Below, in pieces: positions 34,901-62,490 of a stretch of 64,000 bases of DNA. Within the stretch, counting starts at the first letter, position 1, and every line of letters begins with the position of its first letter. Made by a program: the position numbers and the translations under genes. The notes below the pieces were generated by a model that worked only from the letters and a program-made list of their open reading frames with translations, did no database searches and was not told the DNA's origin. This DNA comes from Lanius collurio (taxonomy: Eukaryota; Chordata; Aves; Passeriformes; Laniidae). The stretch is taken from NCBI GenBank assembly GCA_020086605.1, contig JACBWW010000039.1, forward strand, positions 7,309,055 through 7,373,054, read 5' to 3'.

Positions 34901-37900
34901 GCAGAAATGGCGGTGCAGAAGGTGATAGCACAGTGACCGTGGGGAAGAGCCACCATGTCCCTAATTAATCTGTTTTTTTCCCAAAGCCTTTGCCCCTCCC
35001 CTGGGCAGAGCTGCTCCAGTGAGTGCCAAATTGAAGCCTTACTGCTGTGTAGAGAGTACCCGAGAATGCCTTGGCCCATCACAGCATGAGGGACCACACC
35101 TTGTGCTGGGACCATGGCAGGATACAAGTTTTCCTGTCCCCCATGCAAGCAGGCCTGGGGACACCTCCTGTGTGGCCTAGCACTGACCATCATCAGCCTT
35201 CCCACTATCTGTTTTACCTATGCAGCTCCTGCAGCCACTGTCCGCACTGCTGGGACTCTGTTCATTTTTCTTGCCCTTCTTTCACTTCGCCTGCAGCCTC
35301 CTTACAGGCTGCATCAGGGTTTGTCCAAGGTGTCTGCTTTCCTTCCCAGCTCCAGTGAGAGGATCAGCCTGGCCTTTCAACAGCATCTCAAAGATGGTAC
35401 ATTATAAGGTTTTCCTGTGGTCAGATGCTGTACCCAGGCAGGTGAATGTTCTCAAGGTTGGTGCTTAGAGGATTTCTCCAGCCTAGCCTTCAGGCACTGG
35501 CATGAGGCATTCTCTCAAGGGGTGGAAAGGGGATGCCATGCTGCTTCAGGTGCAGTCTGCAGCTCACCTCCTGGGGCCAACACACCTCCAGGTTTGCCAG
35601 CTGGAGAGCAGCATAGCTTTGCCCTGGCCCACTGTAAGTGCATTGACAGATCTGTGTTTTATCTGGGGCAATTTCCCCCCCCCCCCCCCCCAGGGGCACC
35701 CCCCTCACTTTTGTCTCCTAACTGAGCAGAGACCTGGCCTTTGAGCACCCTCTTCCATGCTGCTGTTAGCACATGGTGCCTCTGGTGCTCCTGATGTGGT
35801 GTTGGGAGCTGCTTGAAGCTGAGCAAAGAGCAAGGCAGGAACTATAACTCTTCCTGTAACTCCTACTTGGAAATAACTGTTGCAAAACCCACCTTGCCTT
35901 GCTCCCTTGCTGGAGTCCTACTTGGAAGATGCCCGTGCTGTGCTGGGGTGCTTTTAAGTGGTCTCTGCTTGGACAGGCTGCCCCTGACTGGACCTCCCCA
36001 CTTCTTCCCTGGTGGGATGGAGTGTGAGGGTTTTTCCACAAGGTTTGAGTGGAACACTTCTATCCTTGCACAGGCTTGGATCAGGTACATGCTGCAGCCC
36101 TATTACTTCCTTTGTCAGGGTGGGACTCAGAGGGAGCCCCAGTTTGGGGCAGGCAGTGTCCCAGGCAGGAGTCATGCAGGAGCAGAGGTGCTTTGTGTGC
36201 CTGGCTGTTGGCACTGTCTGTTAGTCCAGCTAGCTGCCAGCACTGGCCCTACATTGTCACTTAATGCAGCCAGGAAAGCTTTGTCCCTGCTGAGGCACAG
36301 CTGGGAGCTCTCTGGGCCTTTGGGTGCCATGACTTAAAGTGTCTGAACCCCTGCTCTGCTGCCTTCCCTTCCAGAGGACACCTACGATGAGATTACTCAA
36401 TACCTGGATCACCTGCTGCAGCACACGACTCCCCAGTCAAACCTTCCTCCCACCACCCAGCAGGGAGGGCTGAGCCGCTTCAGGGCTGCTGTCCACACCA
36501 CCCGTGACCTCATGTCCCTGGCATCCAAGGCCAAGGACCTGCATGTCCAGAGTGAGTAACTCCAGCACCCTCCACATCTTCTCTTGAGTCCAGGGGTGAG
36601 GTTGAAGTGCTTTGTGAGCTTTCACAGCTGTATCATGCTGGGGTTCCCACGGATTGCAGAGGAACTAAGCCTTTACCTGGGCAAAGGCACAATATGTCTG
36701 TCATGTTAGTCCTGGCCGTGGAGCATCTTGGAGTTGGTGCCTGTGCAGCCCCATGGAAAGTCAACAAAGGATGGCAGCTCCCTGCAGTATTCATCTGAAT
36801 GGGTAGACAGGGGCTGCTTCTCCCATAGCCAGCTGTCGCTCTAGGACACAAGAGAGAACACGTGTCTGTGTTAATATATTAACTTCCAAATTTATAGATT
36901 TCTTAACCAGGACAAGGATTGAGTGAACAAGGTCACTTCCACTACAAACACATTGGCTACAAGAGGTGACCATCAGGGTATTTTTGTCATAGTGCAGGTA
37001 TGTAAACATTCTTACAGTTAGGAAAACATAGCTATTGTTGACATGAAAAACTGTGAGAACTCTGATTCCAAAAGTAGAAACATCAGAAAGCTGAGAGAAC
37101 TAGGCAACAGCCAGCTTCTCTGCATGAACTGCTGGGGGAGCAGTGTCAGAGTGTATGAGGTAGTTTGGGGCAGAGACTGGGGCTGGACGTGTCTCTGCTA
37201 ACCTTTGGGTTTTTTTAGATGTCGGGATGTATGTCCCCAGCAGGATCTTCCAGGCATCCCAGCAGTCAGTCAAGCTGCTGAGTTCACCCCACCAGCATGA
37301 CTTGGATGGCAAGGTGAGCTCTGTCTCTCCCAGACTGAGCTATCCTTTCAGCTAGAGCCAGTGTCCTTGCAGGACTGCAAGGGGAAGGCTTGTTGTTTGA
37401 TGAGGGGGAATATGCATGGGTCCTTTTGGTGCAGGTTGCTGGTGGTGCTCATCAGCAACATGGGTCTCCCTTCCCCCAGAGCCATGCACTCTATGCAGAG
37501 ATGAACTTGCCCTCTGATGAGGATGGCAATGTGGACTGCAAGGCACTGGTGGACCAGCTGCGCATCTGCCCCACACTGCAGGAGCAAGCAGACATCCTTT
37601 ACATGCTCCACATCCTCAAGTAGGACGAGCTCTTTGTCCTGAGGGCTCACTGTGCATAGAGGGGTTTGGCACGGCCCACAGGGCCTGCCAGGGAGTTGTG
37701 ACAGGCGAATTGATGAGTATAACCCAGCACCTCCTTCACAGGGGACCTGAGTGGCACACAGGGCTTGATAGTGAGCCTGGCCCCACTGTCAAGGAGCTCC
37801 TTACTGAGCTGTATGTGCGGGTGGGGGAGACACGCCAGTGGGCCCTGATCCGCTACATCTCTGGCATCCTCAAGAAGAAGGTTGAAGCTCTGGATGAGGT

Positions 37901-40900
37901 AACAGCTTTACAGCCAGCCTCTAGCAGGCTGAGGTCTGTCAAGGAGGAGGCAGCAGAGTGAGCAGGTGAACCATGACTGCATCAGCTCTGTCTCCCTCTG
38001 CCTTGTGCTCAGCCCCCATACCCTCAGCTGCTGACAGTGGCTTCCTTTCTGTCCCCAGGCCTGTACTGACCTCCTGTCTCACCAGAAACACTTGACAGTT
38101 GGGCTGCCCCCTGAGCCACGTGAGAAGACAATCTCCATGTGAGTGTAGCGCCTCTCCCTCTCCAAGCCTGCTGGGCTGGGTCTGGATGTGAGCCTGCTGC
38201 TCTGTGGACCATGGGCAGGAGTGGCCCTGGGTGGCTGTCCCCAGCCTATATCTCTCCTCTTGGGGCTGTACAGTCTGGGAGTATGCAGGGTTTGCTCTGC
38301 TGCCTCTCACCTGCTCTGCTGTTTGTTCATGCCCCAGCCCAATCCCCTACGAGGAACTTGTTCGCCTTATTGATGAAGCCAGTGAGAAGAACCTCAGTGT
38401 GTCCATCCTCACCCAGGTGAGGGCCCAGGTTGTCAGGGAACCCCACAGCTGGGTGTCTGCCCTGGTGAGCAGCAGTGGGGTGATCTGCTTCTGCCCTTCC
38501 AGGAGATCATGGTGTACTTGGCCATGTACATACGCACACAGCCTGCACTATTTGCTGAGATGTTCCGCATCCGCATCGGCCTCATCATCCAGGTGATGGC
38601 AACAGAGCTGGCACACTCCCTGCATTGTTCAGGTATATGTGGCAGGGACAGCACCCTGGCTGGGGTAGGTCCTGCGATGCTTTGGGCTCTGTCAGACAGA
38701 AAAAAAGTACTGTTAAAAGTGGGCAGCTCAGGCTAGGACAAGACCCTGCATGGAAGTGCCAGTGTCTGCAGTTGGACCTGTTCTTGAGCAGCTCAAGCGT
38801 TTGCACTGCAGTCTCCATCCCAGCATGTGTCGGGCTGGCATGGGAAAGAGTCCGTGTTGTAGGCAACACCTGGAGCTAGTGTATGTCCTTGCCAGATGAG
38901 CTCCTCTACCAGTGCTCCCCCTGCTCACAGAATGGCACACAGAGTAGAAATGTCCTAGGAGGACTGTGAGGCAGGCTACAAAATCACCGTTGTGTTCTCT
39001 CCAGCTGGAGAAGCCACGGAGAGCCTGATGAATCTCAGCCCATCAGACATGAAGAGCCTCCTCTACCACATCCTCTCTGGCAAGGAGTTTGGCGTGGAAA
39101 GGAGTGGTGAGTCTTGCAGCAGAGAGCATCTCGGTGCAAAGCTTGAGTGCAGAGCATGGCCAGATCTACATGTTCCTACCTGTGGGGGGTGTCCCTGTTC
39201 TCCCCCATGTTCAGCACAGATGCTTCAAAACTGGAGGGTTCCAGCAGGAAGCTCTGCTCTTCATAAGGATAGTGCTGAGTGATTTCTGGGATCAAGCCCA
39301 AATCTCATGGCTATTTGAGCTTTGCTTAGTTTGGCACTTGACCTGGTTGGGTCTGAATTGAAGCTGTTCTGTTCTGCACTCATGGGTCTCTGATGCTATC
39401 ATGTTAGAGGGCAAGGGCGTGCAGAGGTACCAGTGCCTGGACAGCAATGAGGGATGGCCATGCCTTGAGTGATTTGCCCACTCTAGACCTCTCTTCCCCT
39501 CCAGTGCGTTCAGTAGACTCATCACTCACCACTGCTGTCTCCATCTGTGACATGGAAGCTGTCAGGACCACCAGGCCTGAGCACACTGGCCTCATCAAGC
39601 TGAAAAGTGAAATCAAACAGGTGAAGCCACTCACGACAGGTCTTGTGGGTGAAAACCAGCTACAAACCAGGCAGAACTGATGGAAGAGTGGGAGACAAAT
39701 GCTTCCAGGAGCTAATTTTGTTTCCAGTCCTGCCCTGGGGGGAAAATTGCGGCGAATGTGGTAGTGGGTGGGGGTTGCTCCGGCAGTTTAGGGAGAGCAC
39801 GGGAGTACTTGAGGAGGTGCAGGGGTGGGGAAGACCACGTGGTGTCCCAGGTGTGGCTAGTGTCTTGGTGGGCATTTCCAACAGCAGAACCTTCATTTCC
39901 TTCTTCTCTTGCAGCAATTGGATAAACGTAGGCAGTCTCTGCCTGGGAGTAAGGTGAAGCCCTCCTGGTCCTGCAGCCTCAGCTTTTGCCTTTCATGCCA
40001 TGCACCAGGGCAGCTTCCCTGCATGCTCAAGTCTATGAGCTTCCCTCAGCTGCTGCAGCAATGAGTTGGCTTCCCCTCTAAGCAGGCTCAAGGCTGCTGT
40101 ATTCAGGATGGGGACGGAGGCTGGCTCCCTGGGAAGAGGTCAGCGTGGCTTAACATGCTGTGGCAGCCCAGGGCTGCCCACTGCCCAGAACCTTCAGGAG
40201 CTCCCCTTTGAGTGGGACCTGCTGTGTTTGGACTAGCAGGGAAGAAGGCTTCCCTAAGGTGTGGGCATACTGCCATTACAGCCAGCTGGGAGCTGTGCTC
40301 CAGAGTCACTGCGCTCAAATGCATTCCATCATACCCACAAAATCTGCTGAGTAGGATGGCATGATGCTCCCAGTGCCATGACCAGTAGTGACTCTGCTGG
40401 ACAGTTCACTGGATCCTGCCTGCAGCCTACCCAGCTATTTCTTCTCTGGGGAGGAAGGTTTCTGGTCGGCTACCAATGGCAAGGACTTCCTCTTGTGCCT
40501 GGCATGTGTCCAGGAGGAGTCCTGAGCTCTAGAAGGTGTCTTGTTGTCCAAGAGACAGAGCTTGCAGGGGCCAAGCTGATGCAGCGGGTTTAGGGCCAAC
40601 TTGCTGCAGTGTGAAACCTGACAGAGGGTTGTCTCTGGGCAGTGACCTTACTGCTGGTCGTCCTGTCTGCTCGAGACTAAATCCGTGCCTGTACCAGCAG
40701 CCAGCAGAGCAGTAGCAGTCCTATTCCTGTGTGCAGGCCAGCACAAACCCACTGCTTCTGCAGCCCTGGCATGTGCAACCCTCTGCAGCTTTCCTTTCAA
40801 AACTCCATCTCCAGCTCACCCTGGCCATGAAATAACTGCCTTCTGACCTGACCCTGATCTGTGATGCTGCTGCTCTGCTGTGACTGCTGCCCCGCTCTGG

Positions 40901-42718
40901 CATGGTCTCATTTCCATCTTTCCCTTTCTCCTTCAGCCCCACAGTTTGCAGTCCAGGGACGCCGACCTCAAGTCCTCTCTGGTAATCTGTGTGTGTTGGC
41001 TGCACACATGGGGTCTGTCCTGTTTGTGGCTGCAGGAAGGAGCTGTGCTCTGGGGGGTGCTGCAGGGACCTGGGGCTGTAAGGTGGGCTTTGCTGGGGGC
41101 AGAGGGTGACAGCTCTGTCTTGGGAATGAGGCTGGAGAACTACAAACTCGTGAGCAGCAGCAGGCTGCATTCCTGAGGGATATTAACTTTGCAGCAGTCT
41201 CTGTGGTTCTTGTTTTGTCTGCCCAGTCTGCTGGGCACACAGAGCTGCTGGGCAAGGACTCCTTTTCAAGCATTCTGGAAGACCAGGGCAGTAAGGACAG
41301 CCGGCAGGGCCAGTGGCAGCGGAGGCGGCGGCTGGATGGGGCCCTTAACCGTGTCCCTGTGGGCTTCTATCAGAAGGTCTGGAAGGTCCTGCAGAAGGTG
41401 AGCTAGACATCAGCTGGTGCCTCTCCATGCGTGTGAGCCTCTGGTCCCAGGCATCAGCCTTGCCACGGGGACTTAGACTCTCAGGGCTGGTCCCTGATGT
41501 TGTGTAGATATGTGCTTCATTACAAGGCCTGGAAAGCTGTGGAAGACCTGCGCTTGTAGTCTTGTAGGGCCTACCTCAGCATGTATCTTGCATAGGGGAG
41601 CTGGGGTCTGCTCAGGTGCTTCATGCATCAGGCAGACAGGGGCATGGCTAGAGCCACAGCGTGAAGGTGCTCTGGGCACAGCCCATCCTCAGCATGGTGA
41701 GCCAGGGAGCAGAGCCCCATGCAAGGGGGGCCTGGCTGACTCTGAATGGATGGGAAAGGAGTGATGCTAATGTGGAATCAGGAGGCGGAGCTGGGGTGCA
41801 GCATGCACCACTGTTCAAGTGGGAGCAAGTTTGTGGGCTGGACCTGTGTATCTTAGCGTGGTTATCCGAGCCATAACCATGATCTGTCCTTCTTGTTCTG
41901 CAGTGCCATGGCCTCTCTGTGGAGGGCTTTGTTCTTCCCTCCTCAACAACCAGAGAGGTAGGAGGTTCACATGAATGGGGGAGTGGGGCACATGGGTTGT
42001 TGTATGCTGGTTATCCTGGGTGATTGCCCAGGATAGCTCAGGAGCTGAGCAGGTGATACAGTGCTCTAGGTACACTTCTTTCTACCTCTTCACAGATGAC
42101 CCCAGGGGAAATGAAGTTTGCTGTGCATGTGGAGTCTGTCCTCAACCGTGTGCCCCAGCCAGAGTACAGACAGCTGCTGGTGGAAGCTATCTTAGTGCTC
42201 ACCATGCTGGTGGATGTGGAGGTGCACACCATTGGTGGCATCATAGCTGTGGAAAAGATCTTGCACATAGCAAATGACCTCTTCTATGAGGAGCAGGTAG
42301 GGGCCAGGCCTCACCCCGGGCTGCTGGCTACATTCCACACAGCTGTGCAGGGCTCACCTACTTGGAGAGCCCTGCCTGTTGTCCCCATTGTGTTGATGGG
42401 GCACAGCTAAGCTGTAGTGTCTTCCTCCCACTGCTCGCCATCAATGTGTCACACTGTGAGTGCAACAAAAGATGCTCGGGGAAGCTGATAGGGGATTGTC
42501 TTTCTTCCTAATGATGCCTTTCTCCTTCCCTATCCAAAATCCAGAAAGCCCTGGGCGCGGATGAGCACATGCTGGAGAGGGATCCTTCAACAGGCATCTG
42601 CAGCCTGCTGTATGACAGTGCACCAAGTGGCCGGTTTGGCACCATGACCTACCTGTCCAAGTCGGTGGCCTTGTACGTGTATGACTTTCTGCCCACAGAT
42701 GGCTGCTCCATGCAATAG
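22950..42718 (+). CDS. PHKA1: PHKA1, phosphorylase kinase regulatory subunit alpha (33 coding exons)
   Basis: Exons: 22950-23027, 23131-23289, 23778-23825, 24371-24539, 24907-24989, 25164-25244, 25669-25767, 25882-26028, 26347-26400, 29134-29256, 29361-29456, 30200-30307, 30491-30569, 31012-31146, 32192-32301, 32912-33056, 33982-34060, 34469-34644, 36375-36551, 37219-37313, 37480-37619, 37742-37898, 38059-38138, 38338-38416, 38503-38632, 39005-39106, 39505-39620, 39915-39953, 40937-40981, 41227-41397, 41904-41957, 42096-42296, 42545-42718. Sum 3729 nt, 1242 residues, close to mammalian alpha subunits. The N-terminal half is the glucoamylase-like (GH15) domain ([36 protein letters not shown]). 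The C-terminal half carries the regulatory region and ends CSMQ, a CaaX farnesylation box. In the (alpha beta gamma delta)4 holoenzyme, alpha restrains the gamma kinase that activates glycogen phosphorylase. PHKA1 rather than PHKA2 is inferred from linkage to HDAC8. Confidence 0.96.
26401..27835. other. PHKA1 intron 9, left part
   Basis: Unique-looking intronic sequence up to the LTR insertion. No supported exon or known repeat. Confidence 0.5.
27841..29096 (-). mobile_element. Solo LTR of an avian endogenous retrovirus with 5-bp target duplication
   Basis: A 1256-bp element. Read on the minus strand it begins TGTATTGGGTTGAATC and ends GGTCAAACCACAACA, so it has TG...CA termini. The flanks carry identical TCCTG at 27836-27840 and 29097-29101, a 5-bp target site duplication of the ERVL type. 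A minus-strand AATAAA lies at 27988-27993, near the 3' end as expected for an LTR. No gag, pol or env remnant is present, so this is a recombined solo LTR. It includes a C-run at about 28956. It sits in PHKA1 intron 9, its duplication ending 32 bp before exon 10. The family is judged from general resemblance to passerine ERV LTRs. Confidence 0.88.
29495..29580 (-). mobile_element. CR1 3'-end fragment
   Basis: GGAATCACAGGATATTCTG followed by GAGTTGGAAGGGACC and AAGTCCAACTGC, the extreme 3' end of CR1 in antisense orientation, within a PHKA1 intron. Very short and diverged. Confidence 0.75.
35675..35691. repeat. C17 homopolymer
   Basis: Seventeen consecutive C in PHKA1 intron 18. It is prone to sequencing and length error. 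Confidence 0.95.
36375..36551 (+). CDS. PHKA1: PHKA1 exon 19, likely alternative cassette (59 residues)
   Basis: 177 nt, phase 1 at both ends, so skipping preserves the frame. It encodes [17 protein letters not shown] and [16 protein letters not shown], about residues 657-715. This corresponds in position and length to the 59-residue segment (about 654-712) known to be alternatively spliced in mammalian PHKA1. Confidence 0.9.
39915..39953 (+). CDS. PHKA1: PHKA1 exon 28, likely alternative micro-exon (13 residues)
   Basis: 39-nt exon encoding [13 protein letters not shown], with acceptor CTCTTGCAG and donor AGTAAG|GTGAAG. It sits at about residues 1016-1028 and matches the 13-residue segment (about 1012-1024) skipped in some mammalian PHKA1 forms. 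RRQS fits a PKA-type site, which is where the main regulatory serine of the muscle alpha subunit is reported. Confidence 0.85.
42545..42718 (+). CDS. PHKA1: PHKA1 last exon 33 with CaaX box
   Basis: Encodes [19 protein letters not shown] and [20 protein letters not shown], then CSMQ and TAG. The terminal cysteine box predicts farnesylation, as known for phosphorylase kinase alpha. The acceptor AAAATCCAG has a weak pyrimidine tract. Confidence 0.95.
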   Translation, partial: KALGADEHMLERDPSTGICSLLYDSAPSGRFGTMTYLSKSVALYVYDFLPTDGCSMQ

Positions 42719-44824
42719 CTCTTGCAGTTCCTCACTGGGCTGCAGGTGCTCTGGGAAGGTTGTTTCATACAGCTTGTAAAGATTGTTGGTTTAGTTACTA
42801 GGTTAGTTTGCAAGGCAGCCTGCATCACCATCTCTCCTGTCAGCCCTGGCCTCTTGGTGGGTGAGAGGCCCTCTGAAGAACTCCACAGGAGGCATGTGTC
42901 CTAAACTGACCTGTACCTGTGTGTGGCCTGTGGAGCAAGGGAAAGGCTGAGCTTTGAATTATGCTTGTATTAGCATGACTCCTCCTGAGCCATCACCCCC
43001 AGAAAGACCTCTGTTTGAGGGAGTTAGAAAGGGCTCCCCTGACCAGACCTGTGTGCTCAGCATTACAATGCTCTCTGACCAGCTCGCACTCTCCCTGCTT
43101 CCAGCAGGTTTGCAGTTTTTAACCTCTTCTGTGCTGCTTTTTATTCCAAATCTGCAGGATTTATACTAGTGTACTGGAGCTCTTGTTCTTCCTGCTGCTG
43201 ATGGAAAAGCTTTGCTAGAGGAATAGCAGATGGTGCCTAAGCCTTTCTCTCCCAGTACTTTCAAAATAGATATGGCCCAGCCCAGCCACAGCTGTGCTGC
43301 TTGGAAGCAGGCAGTCCCCCACTCCTCCCCCACCCCACCCTCACCGGGGTCCTGTGTATGAAGCTGGGGAGGTTGTGGTAGCCAGGATCCTTTTTACCTC
43401 CAAGCTGTAGCACAGGGCTTCTGGCTGGCTGGGACATGCCAGTGGCAGCCCCTCTGTGCCATCTGCTCTATCCCGGGCAGGGGTGCCAATCACAGATGCT
43501 TGAGCTCTTATGTGCCCTGTGAAGCAGCTCTGAGCTGGCTGCTTGGTGTTACCTGTACAATCAGAGCCATGCTTTTAATGCTCATCTCTGGCCTCTTCTC
43601 CATCTCCCACAGCCTGGCACAGAGAGGGGTGGGGACACAGTGGATCCCTGCTCTAATCTATCCTGCAGGTTAGCCCCCACTCAGGATGGTGTGGTTGGAC
43701 TGATGAGGATCAGGCACACACTCCACAAAGTGGTGGAGGAAGTGGGATCCCCTTTTGGCTTTCCCTCCCTAAGACTTCATGCTCCAGTATACTCAGCACA
43801 CTGAGCAACAGGCCAAGAACCCTCACTCTCACCCTCTGACCTTGCAATGTCCCACAGCTTGTCACAGGCCAGCCTGATACCATCCACGTCCCCTTCCAAG
43901 CCTGGTTTACAGCTGTCAGTGAGCAAAGCTCTGAGCAATCTTTCCCCTTCGGGAAAGGTTGATCCCATCTAACAGCAGCATGCCGTGTTAAAAAAACTAT
44001 TAAAAAATCTGAAATTGTGGCAGTGACATCAGCCACCAAGCCATGTATTCAAAAGACTGAGCCCATCTCTTTCAATATCACTCCCCACAACTGGAAGGAC
44101 AGAGGAAAAGATCTGTGTTCCAGAATCCCTTACCAACCATCCCTAGGCCTTGAAGTCTCTTGGTTGCCCTTGGACTATGTGCTGCAGCTTCTTTGCCACC
44201 TGCATGGAAGAGCAGCAGTGGGTAACAGTCTGAAGCTGAACCCGGCTGGGAAGTTTCCTAGTGCTTAACCTGGGCCCCAGGGAGGCAGCAGACTTCCCCT
44301 AAGAGGACTGTCTATGTGGCATATTGGACCCCCAGAGAGGAGTCACCTACAATTCTAACCCATCTTTCTCATGGAGGTGAACGTGGTCTGTGGGTGTCAC
44401 AGCCAGGGCAACACCTCTGGTGTAGATGGACTAACATCCTTATCATCCATTGCCTGGCCTTCCATGTGAGAGCTTCATACCTGCTCTACAGAGGCATGTG
44501 GGGAGGCAAGGTGGGCAAGGAGGGGATTTGCCTCCACCCCCTCCTTTCCTTTAAGTTACTGCCTTCACCTGGCAAGGGAGGATACAGGATCCCCTTGAAC
44601 CTGTGTATATTGGGGTGGCTGTTCCTGTCAGGGAGAGCAGAGCCTGGTTCCACCAGTCTTTATCTTAGACTCCCTTATGCCCCTTAACCTTTCTACGTCC
44701 TCTCATAGCTGAGCCCCAAGGAGTGGGCAGATCTTGGCCACACCAAACATGACTGTTCTCACCACTGCCGTCCTTCCCAGTGAAAGGCTCTGGCACTCCC
44801 TGCACCCAGAGGCCCAGAGTTCCA
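42719..44824. other. PHKA1 3' UTR and intergenic sequence
   Basis: No coding exon after the PHKA1 stop. A candidate ATTAAA polyadenylation signal lies at about 43999-44004, within TATTAAAAAATC. A further AATAAA occurs at 45365-45370. Which one PHKA1 uses cannot be decided here. Confidence 0.35.
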
Positions 44825-44930
44825 CGGGGCCGGAACTGCCCGTCCTGGTGCGCCTTGGACCAGCGGTGTTGCGGGTGCTGGTCCCCGGCATGCCGACTCC
44901 AATGGCGGCGGTGCCGCCGCCGGTCTACAT
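44825..44930 (+). repeat. Duplicate of the HDAC8 promoter/first-exon segment
   Basis: 106 bp aligning without gaps to 46031-46136 (offset 1206), with 6 mismatches by eye, about 94% identity. It runs from about 77 bp before to 29 bp after the HDAC8 ATG. Four of the mismatches are C/G to A/T changes, so this copy looks like the decaying one. Its ATG at 44902 opens MAAVPPPVYMDGC... and closes after 26 residues at 44982. I see no donor site that would join it to HDAC8 exon 2. Confidence 0.93.
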
Positions 44931-46030
44931 GGATGGCTGTGTTTTCATGGGAGCTCTGTCTGAGTGGCCACACCCGCTCTAGCAAGCACAGAAGTGGTTT
45001 CTGCCAGTTGGATGTCACAGCTTGAGCTCCTTCTGAGAGGGTGAGGGATAGCAGCTGAACTTGAGCTGGCAGGATGACAGTGCTCATGCTATGCCCCAAC
45101 ACTGTGCTCTCCCCATGCTGCCTGTGGTGCTCCCTGGGCTGGCTGTGTGTGAGTGCAGAGGTGGCTGCCAGGCAAAAATTGGACACTCCACTGAGGCAGA
45201 TGTTTTCCTCTGTGTGTGCCTGGGTTTTCTGATGTCCAGGTTGGTTTGGCCTCAAAGCCAGGTCGTCTCTTGGGGCAGCAGCTCTTCTGTGGCCATATGG
45301 GAAATCACACTATTGAAAAGCCAGTGTCCATAAAGGAGAGAGGGGAGTCCTGCAGCTTTAGTTGAATAAAGGGAGAGAGTCCGCTGGGGCATCTGCCCAC
45401 AGGATTTTCTCTCTTGAGGTTTCAGAGAGCGCAGCTTCCATTTATCCTAAACTCCTGGCTGCATGTTGCCCTCTTCCTTTCCCTGTTGGCTGGGGTACTA
45501 GGAAGGTACAGACTTCCCAAATCACCTACAACGTCTTCCCCCCCTTGAACCTATCATTTTCCCCCAAAGTTCAGAAACTCCAGCTTGTAGACCCATTTGT
45601 CTGTTTCAGGAGTTAAACTGTCTGGGTTCTGTAACAAACCTGTGCCTGGAAGTGGGTAGAAACATTAAGACCCCATTCAAAGACTAACACCCATACCCTC
45701 AACCCATGGAATTGTTTGTAAAGACATTAGCACACATCTTTCCTATCGTAGCTAATCCCTCCCTGTGTGACCCTTGCTCCCATCAGAGGAGCCTTGAAGG
45801 GCCCGAGCACCTCCTGAGGTGCGGCTCCTTGAGCAGGGCGGGCACCGCGTGGGGGTCTGCGTGCGGGCCACGGGCCTTTTAAAATGACATTTTTAGAGAA
45901 TAACCATCACTTCGAGCTGCATGGGGGCCCCAATAAAAATGTTGCTAACACGAGCTGGCTGCCTGTTCTTAACGTGGCTGGGCTGGGGGCAGAGAAGTGG
46001 CGGGGCGGGCCTACAGCTCCCGGCAGGCCG
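44931..46030. other. Intergenic sequence upstream of HDAC8
   Basis: No exon recognised. AATAAA motifs at 45365-45370 and 45932-45937 could serve PHKA1 read-through ends. GC content rises from about 45790 into the HDAC8 promoter. Confidence 0.4.
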
Positions 46031-46107
46031 CGGGGCCGGAACTGCCCGTCCTGGTGCGCCGTGGACAAGCGGTGTTGCGGGTGCTGGTCCCGGGCGTGCC
46101 GGCTCCG
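45790..46107 (+). promoter_or_regulatory. HDAC8: HDAC8 GC-rich promoter and 5' UTR
   Basis: CpG-containing stretch with GGCGGGGCGGGCC at about 46000, leading into the ATG at 46108. The frame upstream of the ATG is open back to a TAA at 45970 but has no ATG. Confidence 0.55.
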
Positions 46108-61975
<15,868 letters not shown>

Positions 61976-62490
61976 CAGAAAAGGAAGGCTCGGGCAAGAG
62001 CATTTCCTATGGGGAAGACAGCGTATTTATGTGAACAAGTGGTGAAATTTGTGGCTGCAAGGAAAATTTGGAAGAAATTACTGTTGGTTGGTTGGGTTTT
62101 TTTCTCTTTAAAGAAGAAAAGCTGCTGCATGCCACAAGCACTGTGGCTCTCCCCAGGCAGGAGTGTGGGTCCTCCAGCCACAGCCTTCCAGTGCTGGCAG
62201 AGCCTCCCTTGCTCCTTTCTCTTTGCTTTTTTAACACCACAGTTTGTTCACACAACTGGTTTTAAATGTTTTTAAAGAGAGGGGCTACTCAGAGCTGTGA
62301 GCCCTCCCCAGCTGGAGCCCAGTGCTGCATTACCTTCCTGGGAGGGGCACAGCCTCAGAGCTGCCCACTCACGAAGTAGAGCCTGAGAGCTACCCTGAGG
62401 CACACAGGTTATGTCTCTTACCCACAGAAATGCACAGCCATTGTATTTTTAACGGGGAATTCTTAAAAAATAAAATGTTTGAAATACTCC
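61976..62490 (+). other. HDAC8: HDAC8 3' UTR (inferred)
   Basis: Non-coding stretch after the TAG up to the polyadenylation signal AATAAA at 62469-62474. Confidence 0.6.
62469..62474 (+). terminator. HDAC8: Polyadenylation signal, probably HDAC8
   Basis: AATAAA in AAAAAATAAAATG, about 0.5 kb after the HDAC8 stop codon. Confidence 0.6.

Noticed and set aside
40937..40981. Shorter PHKA1 exon 29 starting at 40945 (ACAG|TTTGC)
   Set aside because: It would give 37 nt and break the frame into exon 30; the 45-nt version keeps it.
44902..44982. Duplicate HDAC8 ATG as a true alternative first exon
   Set aside because: The frame stops after 26 codons and there is no convincing donor before the stop; kept only as a finding to test.
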